Positions 24,182-32,532 of a stretch of 64,000 nt of DNA are shown in pieces. Both the position numbers and the translations under genes were made by a program. Numbering within the stretch: the stretch's first letter is position 1; each line of letters starts with the position of its first letter. Source of the DNA: an uncultured Christensenellaceae bacterium (GTDB lineage Bacteria > Bacillota > Clostridia > Christensenellales > Borkfalkiaceae); assembly GCA_910588685.1 (NCBI GenBank), contig CAJUPX010000005.1, forward strand, positions 29,697 through 93,696, in the 5' to 3' direction. A model generated the notes under the pieces. That model worked only from the letters and a program-made list of their open reading frames with translations. It was not told the origin of the DNA and did no database searches.

Positions 24182-24730
24182 TTACTTCTTGCCCTTGCCT
24201 CCCGTCTTGCCTTCCTTACGCTCGATTACTTCGTCGGAATAAGCTATGCCGTATCCGTGGTAAGGTTCGGGAATTCTGAGTTTTCTTATGTTTGCGGCTA
24301 CCTGACCGACAGCCGTTTTGTCTATGCCGGAAACAACGATTTCGTTGGGGCCGGGGCATTCTAACTTAACGCCGTCCGATTCAACGAAGTCAACGGGGTG
24401 CGAGAAACCAATGTTCAATACGATTTTGTTGCCCTGTTTTGCAACCTTCCAGCCTACGCCGTGTACTTTGAGCGACTTTTTGTAGCCCTCGGACACGCCT
24501 ACTACCATATTGTGAAGAAGCGCGCGGTACAGTCCGTGTTTTGCGTCTGTGCCTGCCTTTTCGCTCGTTTTTAATACGTGGGCAACGCCCGCTTCAACTT
24601 TTATATCGATATCGCCTACGACTTGCTGCGTGAGCGTACCCTTAGAACCCTTTACTGTCAAGAGCCCGTTTTCAAACGTTACGGAAACTCCTGCGGGCAG
24701 AGCTACGGGTAATTTACCAATTCTTGACAT
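24182..24730 (-). CDS. rplF: ribosomal protein L6
   Basis: 182 residues: SRIGKLPVALPAGVSVTFEN, a duplicated two-domain fold, and the family signature PEPYHGYGIAYSDEVIERKE near the C-terminus. Placed between rpsH and rplR. The C-terminal tail is basic (GKTGGKGKK). Confidence 0.97.
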   Translation of the reverse strand: MSRIGKLPVALPAGVSVTFENGLLTVKGSKGTLTQQVVGDIDIKVEAGVAHVLKTSEKAGTDAKHGLYRALLHNMVVGVSEGYKKSLKVHGVGWKVAKQGNKIVLNIGFSHPVDFVESDGVKLECPGPNEIVVSGIDKTAVGQVAANIRKLRIPEPYHGYGIAYSDEVIERKEGKTGGKGKK

Positions 24731-24742
24731 ATAATTACCTCC

Positions 24743-25135
24743 TTACCAGATGTAGCACAGCAATTCGCCGCCTACGTTCTGAGCTTTTGCCTGCTTATCC
24801 GTGAGTATTCCTTTATTTGTGGAAAGTATGGCAATTCCGAGTCCGTCCATAACCCTGGGCATTTTTTCCACGTCGGAATAAACGCGCAGACCGGGACGGG
24901 ATACTCTCTTTAACCCGTTTATTACGGGCTTTTTCTTACCGGAGTATTTAAGAGTTAAAACCAACTTTCCGTTAAATTCGTCTTTTTCAAGTTTTACGTC
25001 GGAAACGTATCCCTCGGCAAGCATAATCTCAGCTATTGCCTTTTTCATATTGGATGAGGGAATCTCAACCGTCTCCTTATTAGCCGCGAGAGCGTTTCTC
25101 ACGCGGGTGAGCATATCTGCGATGGGATCTGTCAT
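24743..25135 (-). CDS. rpsH: ribosomal protein S8
   Basis: 130 residues, starting MTDPIADMLTRVRNALAANK and ending with the conserved GLGIAILSTNKGILTDKQAK and GGELLCYIW. S8 binds helix 21 of 16S rRNA and in other bacteria represses the spc operon. 15 nt after rpsN. Confidence 0.97.
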   Translation of the reverse strand: MTDPIADMLTRVRNALAANKETVEIPSSNMKKAIAEIMLAEGYVSDVKLEKDEFNGKLVLTLKYSGKKKPVINGLKRVSRPGLRVYSDVEKMPRVMDGLGIAILSTNKGILTDKQAKAQNVGGELLCYIW

Positions 25136-25150
25136 TTTATTCTCCTCCTA

Positions 25151-25336
25151 TTACCAGCTCGACTTTTTAACGCCGGGAATCTGTCCCTTGTAAGCAAGAT
25201 TTCTGAAACAGATACGGCACACGCCGTACTTTCTGAGTACCGCGTGCGGTCTGCCGCAGATGGAGCATCTCGTATAAGCTCTCGTTGAGTATTTAGCAGG
25301 TCTTTGCTGCTTGTTTATCATTGATTTCTTTGCCAT
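25151..25336 (-). CDS. rpsN: ribosomal protein S14, zinc type
   Basis: 61 residues, MAKKSMINKQQRPAKYSTRA with the zinc ligands CSICGRPHAVLRKYGVCRIC. This short C+ form (type Z) is typical of Firmicutes and Actinobacteria. Between rplE and rpsH. Confidence 0.97.
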   Translation of the reverse strand: MAKKSMINKQQRPAKYSTRAYTRCSICGRPHAVLRKYGVCRICFRNLAYKGQIPGVKKSSW

Positions 25337-25345
25337 ATTTACTCC

Positions 25346-26188
25346 TTACTTCTTAAAGGGCATTCCCATAGCCCTTAAAAGCTCTCTTGCTTCTTCGTCC
25401 GTATTTGCAGTGGTTACTATGCAAATATCCATACCCCTGATTTTCTCAACCTGGTCGTACTGAATTTCGGGGAATATAAGCTGTTCCTTAATACCCATAC
25501 AGTAGTTTCCCCTGCCGTCGAAACTGTCGGCGGGCACGCCCCTGAAGTCGCGCACGCGGGGGAGAGCTATGGATACGAACTTGTCGTAGAAATCGCACAT
25601 CATCTTGCCGCGGAGCGTAACTTTAAGTCCTATGGGCATTCCCTCGCGGACTTTGAAGTTAGCAACCGATTTTTTAGCTTTGCAGAGAATGGGTTGCTGT
25701 CCGGTAATCTGCTTCAACTCGTTCTGCGCAATCTGAATGGATTTGGAGTTGTCCTTTATGTCGCCGAGACCCGAGCTGATAATAATCTTAACGATTTTAG
25801 GTACCTGCATAGGGTTCTTGTAACCGAATTTAGCCACAAGCGCAGGCACAGCCTGCTTTTCGTACATCTCCTGTATTCTCGACGAATATACTTTTTCGGC
25901 TTTGGGAGCTTTTGCCTTTTTTCCGGCGGCAGGCTTTTTAACCTCAGCCTCAGGCGCCTTTTCAGCGGGAGCTTTTGCAGCGGCGGGCTTTTTAGCCGCA
26001 GCCGGCTTCTTCTCCGCAGCGGGTTTTTCGGCAGCTACGCTCTTTTTAGCTGCGGCGGGTTTCTTTTCTGCCGCGGGCTTTTCAGCTGTTTCGCTCTTTT
26101 TAGCCGTTGTTGTCTTTTTTACGGCGGGCTTTTTAACCTCTTCGGTTTGCGCCGCTTTTACTTCCGTTTCCGTTTTCTTAGTAGCCAA
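25346..26188 (-). CDS. rplE: ribosomal protein L5 with a Lys/Ala/Pro-rich N-terminal extension
   Basis: 280 residues; the usual L5 is about 180. Residues 1-98 are low-complexity repeats of AAKKPAAEKKPA type, resembling histone H1 tails. The L5 core starts at YSSRIQEMYEKQAVPALVAK and shows GLGDIKDNSKSIQIAQNELK and FDGRGNYCMGIKEQLIFPEI. AAGGAGGTG precedes the distal ATG, and no comparable site is seen before the core, so the extension is probably translated. L5 binds 5S rRNA and bridges to S13. Confidence 0.95.
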   Translation of the reverse strand: MATKKTETEVKAAQTEEVKKPAVKKTTTAKKSETAEKPAAEKKPAAAKKSVAAEKPAAEKKPAAAKKPAAAKAPAEKAPEAEVKKPAAGKKAKAPKAEKVYSSRIQEMYEKQAVPALVAKFGYKNPMQVPKIVKIIISSGLGDIKDNSKSIQIAQNELKQITGQQPILCKAKKSVANFKVREGMPIGLKVTLRGKMMCDFYDKFVSIALPRVRDFRGVPADSFDGRGNYCMGIKEQLIFPEIQYDQVEKIRGMDICIVTTANTDEEARELLRAMGMPFKK

Positions 26189-26199
26189 CTCGCACCTCC

Positions 26200-26628
26200 T
26201 TATTCAGCCTTGTCGCCCGTTTCTTCGGGTGCGGCTTCTTCTTTCTTGGCGCGTTTTCTTACGCGCTTTTTGGGTTCCGCAGCCTTTGCAGCGGTTTTAG
26301 CGCCCTTGCCCGCATACGCCTTATCTAACGTTGCGCCGCATTTGGGGCATACCCTGTGTTTTTTACCCTCGACTACGGAGTATTTTACTCTTATAGCCTT
26401 GGAGCACGAATCGCAAACTACCATTACGTTGGAAACGTCTATGGGCGCTTCTTTTTCAACGATTTGCGAAACTTCGTTCGCCTTTCTCGCTTTCTGCGCC
26501 TTTTTACGCACGTTTACGCCTTCTACGGTTACTCTGCCGCTTTTGGGAGAAGTGGCAACTACTTTGCCCTGCTTGCCCGCATACTTACCGGTGATAACCA
26601 CTACATTATCATTCAATTTTACGTTCAT
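26200..26628 (-). CDS. rplX: ribosomal protein L24 with basic C-terminal extension
   Basis: 142 residues versus the usual about 105. The KOW motif (VVVITGKYAGKQGKVVATSP) and the zinc-finger-like CDSCSKAIRVKYS...CPKCG are present. The last 35 residues are an added Lys/Arg/Ala/Glu tail (AAEPKKRVRKRAKKEEAAPE). Together with L5, it suggests a lineage habit of charged tails on ribosomal proteins. Confidence 0.95.
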   Translation of the reverse strand: MNVKLNDNVVVITGKYAGKQGKVVATSPKSGRVTVEGVNVRKKAQKARKANEVSQIVEKEAPIDVSNVMVVCDSCSKAIRVKYSVVEGKKHRVCPKCGATLDKAYAGKGAKTAAKAAEPKKRVRKRAKKEEAAPEETGDKAE

Positions 26629-26642
26629 AGCTTTCTCCTTAA

Positions 26643-27011
26643 TTACAGCACTTCGGGTGCGAGGGAAATAATTTTCATATAATTCTTCTCGCGAAGTTCC
26701 CTTGCAATCGGTCCGAAGATACGCGTGCCGCGCGGTTCTTTATTTGTGTTGATAATTACGGCTGCGTTGTCGTCGAAACGGATATACGTTCCGTCGTCGC
26801 GTCTTATGCCTTTTTTGGTGCGTACTATAACGGCTTTAACTACTTCGCCTTTCTTTACCGCGCCGCCGGGTGCAGCCGTTTTTACCGAGCAGACGATAAC
26901 GTCGCCTATGTTGGCAAATTTACGGAAGCTTCCGCCGAGCACTTTTACGCACATAAGCTCTTTTGCGCCGCTGTTGTCCGCGGCTTTGAGCCTCGTTTGA
27001 GGTTGTATCAT
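26643..27011 (-). CDS. rplN: ribosomal protein L14
   Basis: 122 residues from MIQPQTRLKAADNSGAKELM (ATG 27011, TAGGAG upstream); the upstream in-frame extension is not needed. Contains VIVRTKKGIRRDDGTYIRFD and EPRGTRIFGPIARELRE. Forms an inter-subunit bridge. A 323-bp gap with repeat copy C separates it from rpsQ. Confidence 0.97.
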   Translation of the reverse strand: MIQPQTRLKAADNSGAKELMCVKVLGGSFRKFANIGDVIVCSVKTAAPGGAVKKGEVVKAVIVRTKKGIRRDDGTYIRFDDNAAVIINTNKEPRGTRIFGPIARELREKNYMKIISLAPEVL

Positions 27012-27212
27012 AAAAATTCTCCTATTTTTGAACTTACAACTTGTCTGACGGCTGAATATTTCCGCCAAACTTTTTTAAGAGGATTGTTCCCCGTATACAT
27101 AAGCGAAGTTGAGCGCCCCGCTCTCCATTATACGGCGGTTACAATCATTACACCGGGTATATCATAACCCAAATCTATAAAATGCGGAGAAGCGAGTTGC
27201 CCCGACTCCCCT

Positions 27213-27333
27213 AAAAACTCAGAGAAGCAAGCAAGACAAGGAAAGCGAGGAAACCCCGAGGGAGTTCACTATGCGTAAATGACCGAGGGTTGCCGCAACT
27301 TGACAATGTATTGCGTAGCTTATATGAGTTTTT
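27213..27333. repeat. intergenic repeat family 1, copy C
   Basis: Starts AAAAACTCAGAGAAGCAAGC and ends CTTATATGAGTTTTT, with inverted termini. The central block reads CCCCGAGGGAGTTCACTATG then CGTAAATGACCGAGGG. A partial extra start (AATGCGGAGAAGCGAG) lies at 27181-27196. It fills the gap between rplN and rpsQ. Confidence 0.8.
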
Positions 27334-27334
27334 A

Positions 27335-27595
27335 TTATTTTGCTTTTTCGATAATTTCCGCAACGCGCCAATTCTTATCCTTGGACAGCTTGCGCGTTTC
27401 TACTATTCTTACCGTATCGCCTTCGCCGCACTCGTTGTTTTCGTCGTGTGCTTTAAAGCGCGTGGTTTTGGTTATAGTCTTTTTATAAAGCGGATGTTTA
27501 CGGTTTTCTCTTACCGCAACTACAACCGTTTTATCCATTTTGTCGGAAACAACTATGCCGACTCTTTCCTTTCTGAGCGTGGTTCTGTTTTCCAT
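27335..27595 (-). CDS. rpsQ: ribosomal protein S17
   Basis: 86 residues with an OB fold: RKERVGIVVSDKMDKTVVVA, HPLYKKTITKTTRFKAHDEN, GDTVRIVETRKLSKDKNWRV. A primary 16S rRNA-binding protein. The stop lies at the edge of repeat copy C, so the repeat is immediately downstream in the transcript. Confidence 0.97.
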   Translation of the reverse strand: MENRTTLRKERVGIVVSDKMDKTVVVAVRENRKHPLYKKTITKTTRFKAHDENNECGEGDTVRIVETRKLSKDKNWRVAEIIEKAK

Positions 27596-27606
27596 ATTGT
27601 TCCTCC

Positions 27607-27801
27607 TTACGCCTTTAACTGCCTTGCGCGGATAACCGTGTTAACTCTTGCGATATCCTTTTTAACGAGGTTTATCGACATAGGGTTTTCGAGCTGGCTG
27701 CTTGCGTGGCGAAAGCGCAGATTGAAAAGTTCGCTTTTGAGTTCCTGTAATTTTTTCAAGAGCTCTTCATCGCTCAAATTTATTATTTCGTTAGCCTTCA
27801 T
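27607..27801 (-). CDS. rpmC: ribosomal protein L29
   Basis: 64 residues from MKANEIINLSDEELLKKLQE; it is a two-helix bundle near the exit tunnel. It overlaps the end of rplP by 11 nt; an upstream ATG (MKAVTL) inside rplP is less likely. 11 nt before rpsQ. Confidence 0.95.
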   Translation of the reverse strand: MKANEIINLSDEELLKKLQELKSELFNLRFRHASSQLENPMSINLVKKDIARVNTVIRARQLKA

Positions 27802-28234
27802 TAGCGTCACCGCCTTCAACTTCTACAGTTTCTTTTTTTACGAATTTGCATTTAACGGGCAATTTATGGCTTGCAAGTCGCATTGCCTCGCGCGCAATAT
27901 CCTCGTTGACGCCCGCCATTTCAAACATAACTCTGCCGGGTTTTACGATAGCTACCCAGTACTCTACCGAGCCTTTACCGGAACCCATACGGGATTCTGC
28001 GGGGTGCTTGGTAATGGGCTTGTGCGGGAATATGTCTATCCATACTTTACCGCCGCGCTTGATGAATCTGGTCATTGCGATACGGGCAGCCTCTATCTGG
28101 TTGGATGTAATTCTCGCGCCCTCCAAAGCCACAAGACCGTACTCGCCGTATGCAACCTTGTTGCCTTTCTGCGCTTTGCCGCGGATTTTGCCGCGGTGCT
28201 GCATTCTTCTTTTAACTCTCTTGGGGATTAACAT
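27791..28234 (-). CDS. rplP: ribosomal protein L16
   Basis: 147 residues from MLIPKRVKRRMQHRGKIRGK (ATG at 28234), overlapping the rpsC stop by 1 nt (TAATG). Shows the family motif GKGSVEYWVAIVKPGRVMFE. Organises the tRNA A site of the 50S subunit. The longer upstream frame lies within rpsC and is rejected. Confidence 0.97.
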   Translation of the reverse strand: MLIPKRVKRRMQHRGKIRGKAQKGNKVAYGEYGLVALEGARITSNQIEAARIAMTRFIKRGGKVWIDIFPHKPITKHPAESRMGSGKGSVEYWVAIVKPGRVMFEMAGVNEDIAREAMRLASHKLPVKCKFVKKETVEVEGGDANEG

Positions 28235-28905
28235 TACTCTTCGCCTCCCTCCGATATAATCATACGTTTTGCAACGTCGAGCACCTCGCCCTTGTATATC
28301 CAGCATTTAATGCCGAGAACGCCGAACGTGGTGTGCGCTTCCGCAAAGCCGTAGTCGATGTCCGCGCGGATGGTCTGAAGAGGAATAGAGCCCTCGTGGT
28401 AGCTTTCGCTGCCGGCGATTTCTCTGCCGTCGAGTCTGCCGCCGACGGTGATTTTAACGCCCTTTACGCCCGTTTTTGCAACCTTTGCAATCTGCTGCTT
28501 AACGGCTCTTCTGTAACTTACGCGCTTTTCAAGCTGGGAAGCAACCGCTTCCGCAACGAGCTGTGCGTCCTGGTCGATTTTTTCAACCTTTTTGACGTTG
28601 ATGATAACCTGCTTGCCTTTGGTGAGCTTTGCAAGGTCTTTTTTGATAACTTCTATTTCAGAACCGCCTTTGCCGATAAGCACGCCGGGTCTGCCGGTAT
28701 AAATGCCTATTTCGATTTTATTAGCGGCTCTTATTATTGTGATTTTGCTTATTGCAGCGTCGTAATATTTCTTTTTAAGAAAGGTACGGATATCGCTGTC
28801 CTCTTTGATATAAGCGGAAAAATCCTTTTTATCCGCATACCACTGAGTATCCCAAGCGGAAATTACGCCGACTCTTAAACCGTGAGGATTAACTTTTTGT
28901 CCCAT
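28234..28905 (-). CDS. rpsC: ribosomal protein S3
   Basis: 223 residues, MGQKVNPHGLRVGVISAWDT, with the KH domain (GRPGVLIGKGGSEIEVIKKD) and the C-terminal signature GVKGVKITVGGRLDGREIAG. Lines the mRNA entry and has helicase activity with S4 and S5. 14 nt after rplV. Confidence 0.98.
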   Translation of the reverse strand: MGQKVNPHGLRVGVISAWDTQWYADKKDFSAYIKEDSDIRTFLKKKYYDAAISKITIIRAANKIEIGIYTGRPGVLIGKGGSEIEVIKKDLAKLTKGKQVIINVKKVEKIDQDAQLVAEAVASQLEKRVSYRRAVKQQIAKVAKTGVKGVKITVGGRLDGREIAGSESYHEGSIPLQTIRADIDYGFAEAHTTFGVLGIKCWIYKGEVLDVAKRMIISEGGEE

Positions 28906-28919
28906 AATTCTTTAACTCC

Positions 28920-29309
28920 TTAAACCTTCTTTGCGTCAAGTATGACGGTTACGTGACTCGTTCTCTTTAAAATAGCGTGTCCGCGCCCCTTGGAAACGGG
29001 CTGCATTCTTTTAAGATGAGGACCGCCGTCGGCATAAGCCTCGGCAACTACGAGGTCGCCTCTGTCCATACCGTTGTTGTGCTCGGCGTTAGCCGCCGCG
29101 GAAAGCAGCACCTTTTTAACTTCTTCGCTGCCGCCCTTGTTGCAATAAGTGAGTATAGCTTCGGCTTCTTCTACGGATTTACCGCGGATAAGCGCAAGTA
29201 CCGTCCTGATTTTATAGGGTGATATTCTGAGATGCTTTGCCGTTGCATAAGGGCGTCTGTCCTTAATTTCGGCAATTCTCTCAACTTTTTTATTCATATT
29301 GCTTGCCAT
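28920..29309 (-). CDS. rplV: ribosomal protein L22
   Basis: 129 residues with RISPYKIRTVLALIRGKSVE and the extended hairpin region MQPVSKGRGHAILKRTSHVT that reaches into the exit tunnel and is a site of macrolide resistance. About 15 residues precede the usual start (MASNMNKKVERIAEI). Confidence 0.97.
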   Translation of the reverse strand: MASNMNKKVERIAEIKDRRPYATAKHLRISPYKIRTVLALIRGKSVEEAEAILTYCNKGGSEEVKKVLLSAAANAEHNNGMDRGDLVVAEAYADGGPHLKRMQPVSKGRGHAILKRTSHVTVILDAKKV

Positions 29310-29321
29310 ATCTCAAACTCC

Positions 29322-29594
29322 TTACTTCTTGGCGGTTTTCGCCGCGTGTCCCTTGAAAGTTCTGGTGGGAGCAAACTCGCCGAGCTTGCAGCCTACCATA
29401 TCTTCGGTCACGTATACGGGAACGTGTTTTCTTCCGTCGTAAACCGCAATAGTGTGTCCTACCATCTGGGGGAATATCGTTGTCGCACGCGACCAAGTTT
29501 TTACAACTTTCTTCTCGCCGGCAGCGTTCATCGCCTCAATCCTCGCCAACAGTCTTTCTTCGGCGTAAGGTCCTTTTTTAACGCTTCTTGACAT
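29322..29594 (-). CDS. rpsS: ribosomal protein S19
   Basis: 90 residues: MSRSVKKGPYAEERLLARIE, TWSRATTIFPQMVGHTIAVY, GCKLGEFAPTRTFKGHAAKT. Located in the head of the 30S subunit, between rplB and rplV. Confidence 0.98.
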   Translation of the reverse strand: MSRSVKKGPYAEERLLARIEAMNAAGEKKVVKTWSRATTIFPQMVGHTIAVYDGRKHVPVYVTEDMVGCKLGEFAPTRTFKGHAAKTAKK

Positions 29595-29607
29595 TTTCTA
29601 TTCCTCC

Positions 29608-30435
29608 TTAATTAATTCTCTTTAATATGAACTTGGAAGTGGGGTTCTTCTTCTTTCTCGTCTTATAGCCGAGAGCAGGCTTGCCCCAAGGGGTCATAGG
29701 TCCTGCGTGTCCCACAGGGCTCTTGCCTTCGCCGCCGCCGTGAGGGTGGTCGTTGGGGTTCATAACCGAACCGCGGACGGTGGGACGGATACCGAGGTAT
29801 CTCGTTTTGCCCGCTTTACCCACTCTGATAATCTCGTGCTCGAGGTTGCCTACCTGACCGACCGTAGCTTTGCATTTAAGCGATACGAGTCTCATCTCGC
29901 CCGAAGGCATTTTGATGGTTGCATATGCGCCCTCTTTTGCCATTATCTGGGCGGAAATACCCGCAGACCTTGCAATCTGCGCGCCCCTGCCGGGTTTAAG
30001 CTCTATTGCGTGCACGACGGTACCTACGGGGATATCCGCAAGGCAGAGCGCGTTGCCGCTCTTGATGTCGGCGTTTGCGCCCGAAAGCACCTTGTCGCCC
30101 ACGTTAAGACCTACGGGAGCGAGGATATACCTCTTTTCGCCGTCGGCATATGCAAGGAGCGCGATGTGCGCCGAACGGTTGGGATCGTACTGTATGGATT
30201 TAACCGTTGCGGGAATGCCGTCCTTGTTGCGCTTGAAGTCGATTATTCTGTATTTGTTTCTGTTGCCGCCGCCGATGTGACGAACGGTTATTTTACCCTG
30301 ATTGTTTCTGCCGCCCGATTTGCGCTTGTCGTGCATTAAGGCTCTTTCGGGTTTGTCGCCGGAAAGCTCCTTATATGCGCTGACCGTCATTAAACGGCGC
30401 GCAGGAGAGGTCGGTTTATACCTTTTAACTGCCAT
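29608..30435 (-). CDS. rplB: ribosomal protein L2
   Basis: 275 residues, with GRNNQGKITVRHIGGGNRNK, the peptidyl-transferase region HPHGGGEGKSPVGHAGPMTP including the conserved His, and the basic end TRKKKNPTSKFILKRIN. Needed for subunit joining and peptidyl transfer. Confidence 0.98.
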   Translation of the reverse strand: MAVKRYKPTSPARRLMTVSAYKELSGDKPERALMHDKRKSGGRNNQGKITVRHIGGGNRNKYRIIDFKRNKDGIPATVKSIQYDPNRSAHIALLAYADGEKRYILAPVGLNVGDKVLSGANADIKSGNALCLADIPVGTVVHAIELKPGRGAQIARSAGISAQIMAKEGAYATIKMPSGEMRLVSLKCKATVGQVGNLEHEIIRVGKAGKTRYLGIRPTVRGSVMNPNDHPHGGGEGKSPVGHAGPMTPWGKPALGYKTRKKKNPTSKFILKRIN

Positions 30436-30455
30436 TTTTAGTGCCTCCTTGCTCC

Positions 30456-30749
30456 TTACGATAACGAGTCGAAGTACTCAATCGTCTTGGACTCGGCTTT
30501 GAGCTGGACGATAGCCTTCTTGTAGTCGGGAGTGTAACCTTGGTTTCTTCCCATTCTCTTAAGCTTGCCCTTGCAGTTTACGGTGTTCACGCTTTCAACC
30601 TGAACTCCGAACAGCTTTTCTACGGCGAGCTTTATCTGCGTTTTGTTGGCCGACTTTTTAACGATGAACGTGTATTTTTTATCGGCGATTCCGTCGTACC
30701 CCTTCTCGGTGAGCAGAGGTTTTACAATTATATCTTCGGCAAACGTCAT
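30456..30749 (-). CDS. rplW: ribosomal protein L23
   Basis: 97 residues: IIVKPLLTEKGYDGIADKKY, TFIVKKSANKTQIKLAVEKL. It is the docking site of trigger factor and SRP at the exit tunnel. Overlaps rplD by 4 nt (ATGA). Confidence 0.97.
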   Translation of the reverse strand: MTFAEDIIVKPLLTEKGYDGIADKKYTFIVKKSANKTQIKLAVEKLFGVQVESVNTVNCKGKLKRMGRNQGYTPDYKKAIVQLKAESKTIEYFDSLS

Positions 30750-31372
30750 TTCCCGTAAACCTCCTCGATTTTCTGTATAGCCGCTTTGGTTACTACGACC
30801 TTTGCGTTTGCAACCACCTCGTACGTGGAAATCTGAGCCACGGGAAGCGTGGAAAGCGTTTGAATATTCTGCGCCGCGCGGATTACGCCGATATCGTCGT
30901 TATCCATAACGATAACCGCCGTTTTGTCGAGCTTAAGCGCTTTCTGGAATGCAACCATCTCTTTGGTTTTGCCCTCTTTTACGGAAAGGCTGTCCACTAC
31001 GACGAGCTCGCCGTCGGCAACCTTTTTGGAGAGAGCCGAAATAAGAGCGGCGGTTTTTGCTTTTTTATTCATATCCTTGGAAAAGTCACGGCTCTTGGGA
31101 GCGAACACAACGCCGCCCTTTATCCACTGGGGAGCTCTTATAGATCCCTGGCGGGCATTACCCGTGCCCTTCTGACGCCAGGGCTTTCTGCCGCCGCCGC
31201 GGACTTCCGTTCTGGTAAGAGTGGATTTTGTACCCTGTCTTTCGTTTGCAAGACGGGTTACTACCGCCTGGTGAATAAGCGGTTCGTTATATTCCGCACC
31301 GAAAACCTTGTCGCTGAGCGTCAAAGTGCCGGCTTTCGTTCCGTCCATTTTATATACGTTTACGTTAGGCAT
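30746..31372 (-). CDS. rplD: ribosomal protein L4
   Basis: 208 residues. The tunnel-loop region RTEVRGGGRKPWRQKGTGNA and RQGSIRAPQWIKGGVVFAPK are diagnostic. In other bacteria L4 also represses the S10 operon through its leader; a hairpin with a U run upstream of rpsJ (32908) could be relevant. Confidence 0.97.
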   Translation of the reverse strand: MPNVNVYKMDGTKAGTLTLSDKVFGAEYNEPLIHQAVVTRLANERQGTKSTLTRTEVRGGGRKPWRQKGTGNARQGSIRAPQWIKGGVVFAPKSRDFSKDMNKKAKTAALISALSKKVADGELVVVDSLSVKEGKTKEMVAFQKALKLDKTAVIVMDNDDIGVIRAAQNIQTLSTLPVAQISTYEVVANAKVVVTKAAIQKIEEVYGK

Positions 31373-31386
31373 ATTCTGTTACCTCC

Positions 31387-32058
31387 TTATTTAACGGTGT
31401 CGTTTATGGTAACGACCGAACCGTTGGGTCCGGGAACCGAACCTTTAATAAGCAAGCAGTTTCTCTCTGCGTCTACTTTTACTATTTCGAGGTTCTGAAC
31501 GGTTACGTTTTCCACACCGTACTGACCTGCGAGATGCTTGTTCTTGAAAACTCTCGAAGGCGAGCTGTTCGCGCCCATTGAGCCGGGCTCTCTGTGCACG
31601 GGACCTACGCCGTGCGTTTCTTTGAGCCTGTGCTGATTCCAGCGCTTGATAACGCCGCTGTAACCGTGACCCTTGGATACGCCGTGAACGTCCACTCTGT
31701 CGCCTGCCGTAAACACGGTAGCTTTGACTTCGTTACCGACCGCGTATTCCGCTACGTTTGCAAGACGGAACTCCTTTAATACCTTGCAGGGAGTTACTCC
31801 CGCTTTTTTGAACTGACCGTAATCGGGCTTGTTCAAACGATATTTCCTGTTTGCGTCCTTGTCTTTGAGGTTTTTCTTACTCTTTGCTTCGATAGCGTCA
31901 AAACCGAGCTTTAAAGCCGAATAGCCGTCCTTTTCAACGGTTTTGATTTGCACTACCGGGCAGGGACCCGCTTCTATTACGGTTACGGGGATAACCTTGC
32001 CCTCCGCCGTAAATATCTGCGTCATACCCGCTTTACGGCCGATGATTGCTTTATTCAT
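31387..32058 (-). CDS. rplC: ribosomal protein L3
   Basis: 223 residues from MNKAIIGRKAGMTQIFTAEG (AAGGAG upstream). Contains VDVHGVSKGHGYSGVIKRWN and GSMGANSSPSRVFKNKHLAG. Binds near the peptidyl-transferase centre. The 474 bp between it and rpsJ are filled with two repeat elements. Confidence 0.97.
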   Translation of the reverse strand: MNKAIIGRKAGMTQIFTAEGKVIPVTVIEAGPCPVVQIKTVEKDGYSALKLGFDAIEAKSKKNLKDKDANRKYRLNKPDYGQFKKAGVTPCKVLKEFRLANVAEYAVGNEVKATVFTAGDRVDVHGVSKGHGYSGVIKRWNQHRLKETHGVGPVHREPGSMGANSSPSRVFKNKHLAGQYGVENVTVQNLEIVKVDAERNCLLIKGSVPGPNGSVVTINDTVK

Positions 32059-32089
32059 TGATAAAGATCTCCTTAAAAAATTAATATAT

Positions 32090-32280
32090 TTCCACAAAAA
32101 TCTCGTGCAGTGACACTGCGATTTTTCGTGGTTCGGGAGACTCTGCCTCCCTGCCCGCAATCAGCAGGGCTCTAATATATATAATTGCGGGCATTCCCTC
32201 CGCCGAGGCGCAGGTTTGCGCAAATGGGGTTGCGCTGCGCAAAAGCGCGGTTTTGCTTGCGCCGTAATTTATATATCCGA
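32090..32280. ncRNA. multi-hairpin intergenic element (family 2), copy E
   Basis: About 190 nt with six successive hairpins that recur, with changed but still complementary arms, in copy F (35280-35463). These are a stem closing the loop CAGTGA, GGGAG...CTCCC, TGCCCGCAAT...ATTGCGGGCA enclosing GGGCTCTAATAT, CCTCCGCCGAGG, CGCAGGTTTGCG, and GCAAAAGCGCGGTTTTGC. The likely direction of transcription is unclear. It may be an RNA, a mobile palindromic element or both. Confidence 0.6.
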
Positions 32281-32406
32281 GTACCGCCTTTACAGGCTAT
32301 TTCCGAGATACCGCGCTCCGCCGTCCCGCCGGAAAACCCGTCGCCTGCTTTACGTAGAGTATCTATGTTGGCTGATTATTATATATATATGGTAATACGG
32401 TTTACC

Positions 32407-32524
32407 AAACTCAGAGATGCGGTGCTATGCAAGGCGGGCGAGAAAACCCGAGGGAGTTTACTAAGTCGTAAATAACCGAGGGTTGCCGCAGTCCAACGCC
32501 ACAGAGCGCCGTATATATGAGTTT
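32407..32524. repeat. intergenic repeat family 1, copy D
   Basis: Starts AAACTCAGAGATGCGGTGCT and ends TATATATGAGTTT. The central hairpin is GTTTAC with GTAAAT, corresponding to GTGTAC with GTACAC in copies A and B: the third pair changed from G-C to T-A. It lies just downstream of rpsJ. Confidence 0.8.
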
Positions 32525-32532
32525 AGCAAGAA

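Noticed and set aside
25694..26671. Long plus-strand frames opposite rplE and rplX
   Set aside because: They are antisense shadows produced by low-complexity Lys/Ala/Pro codons.
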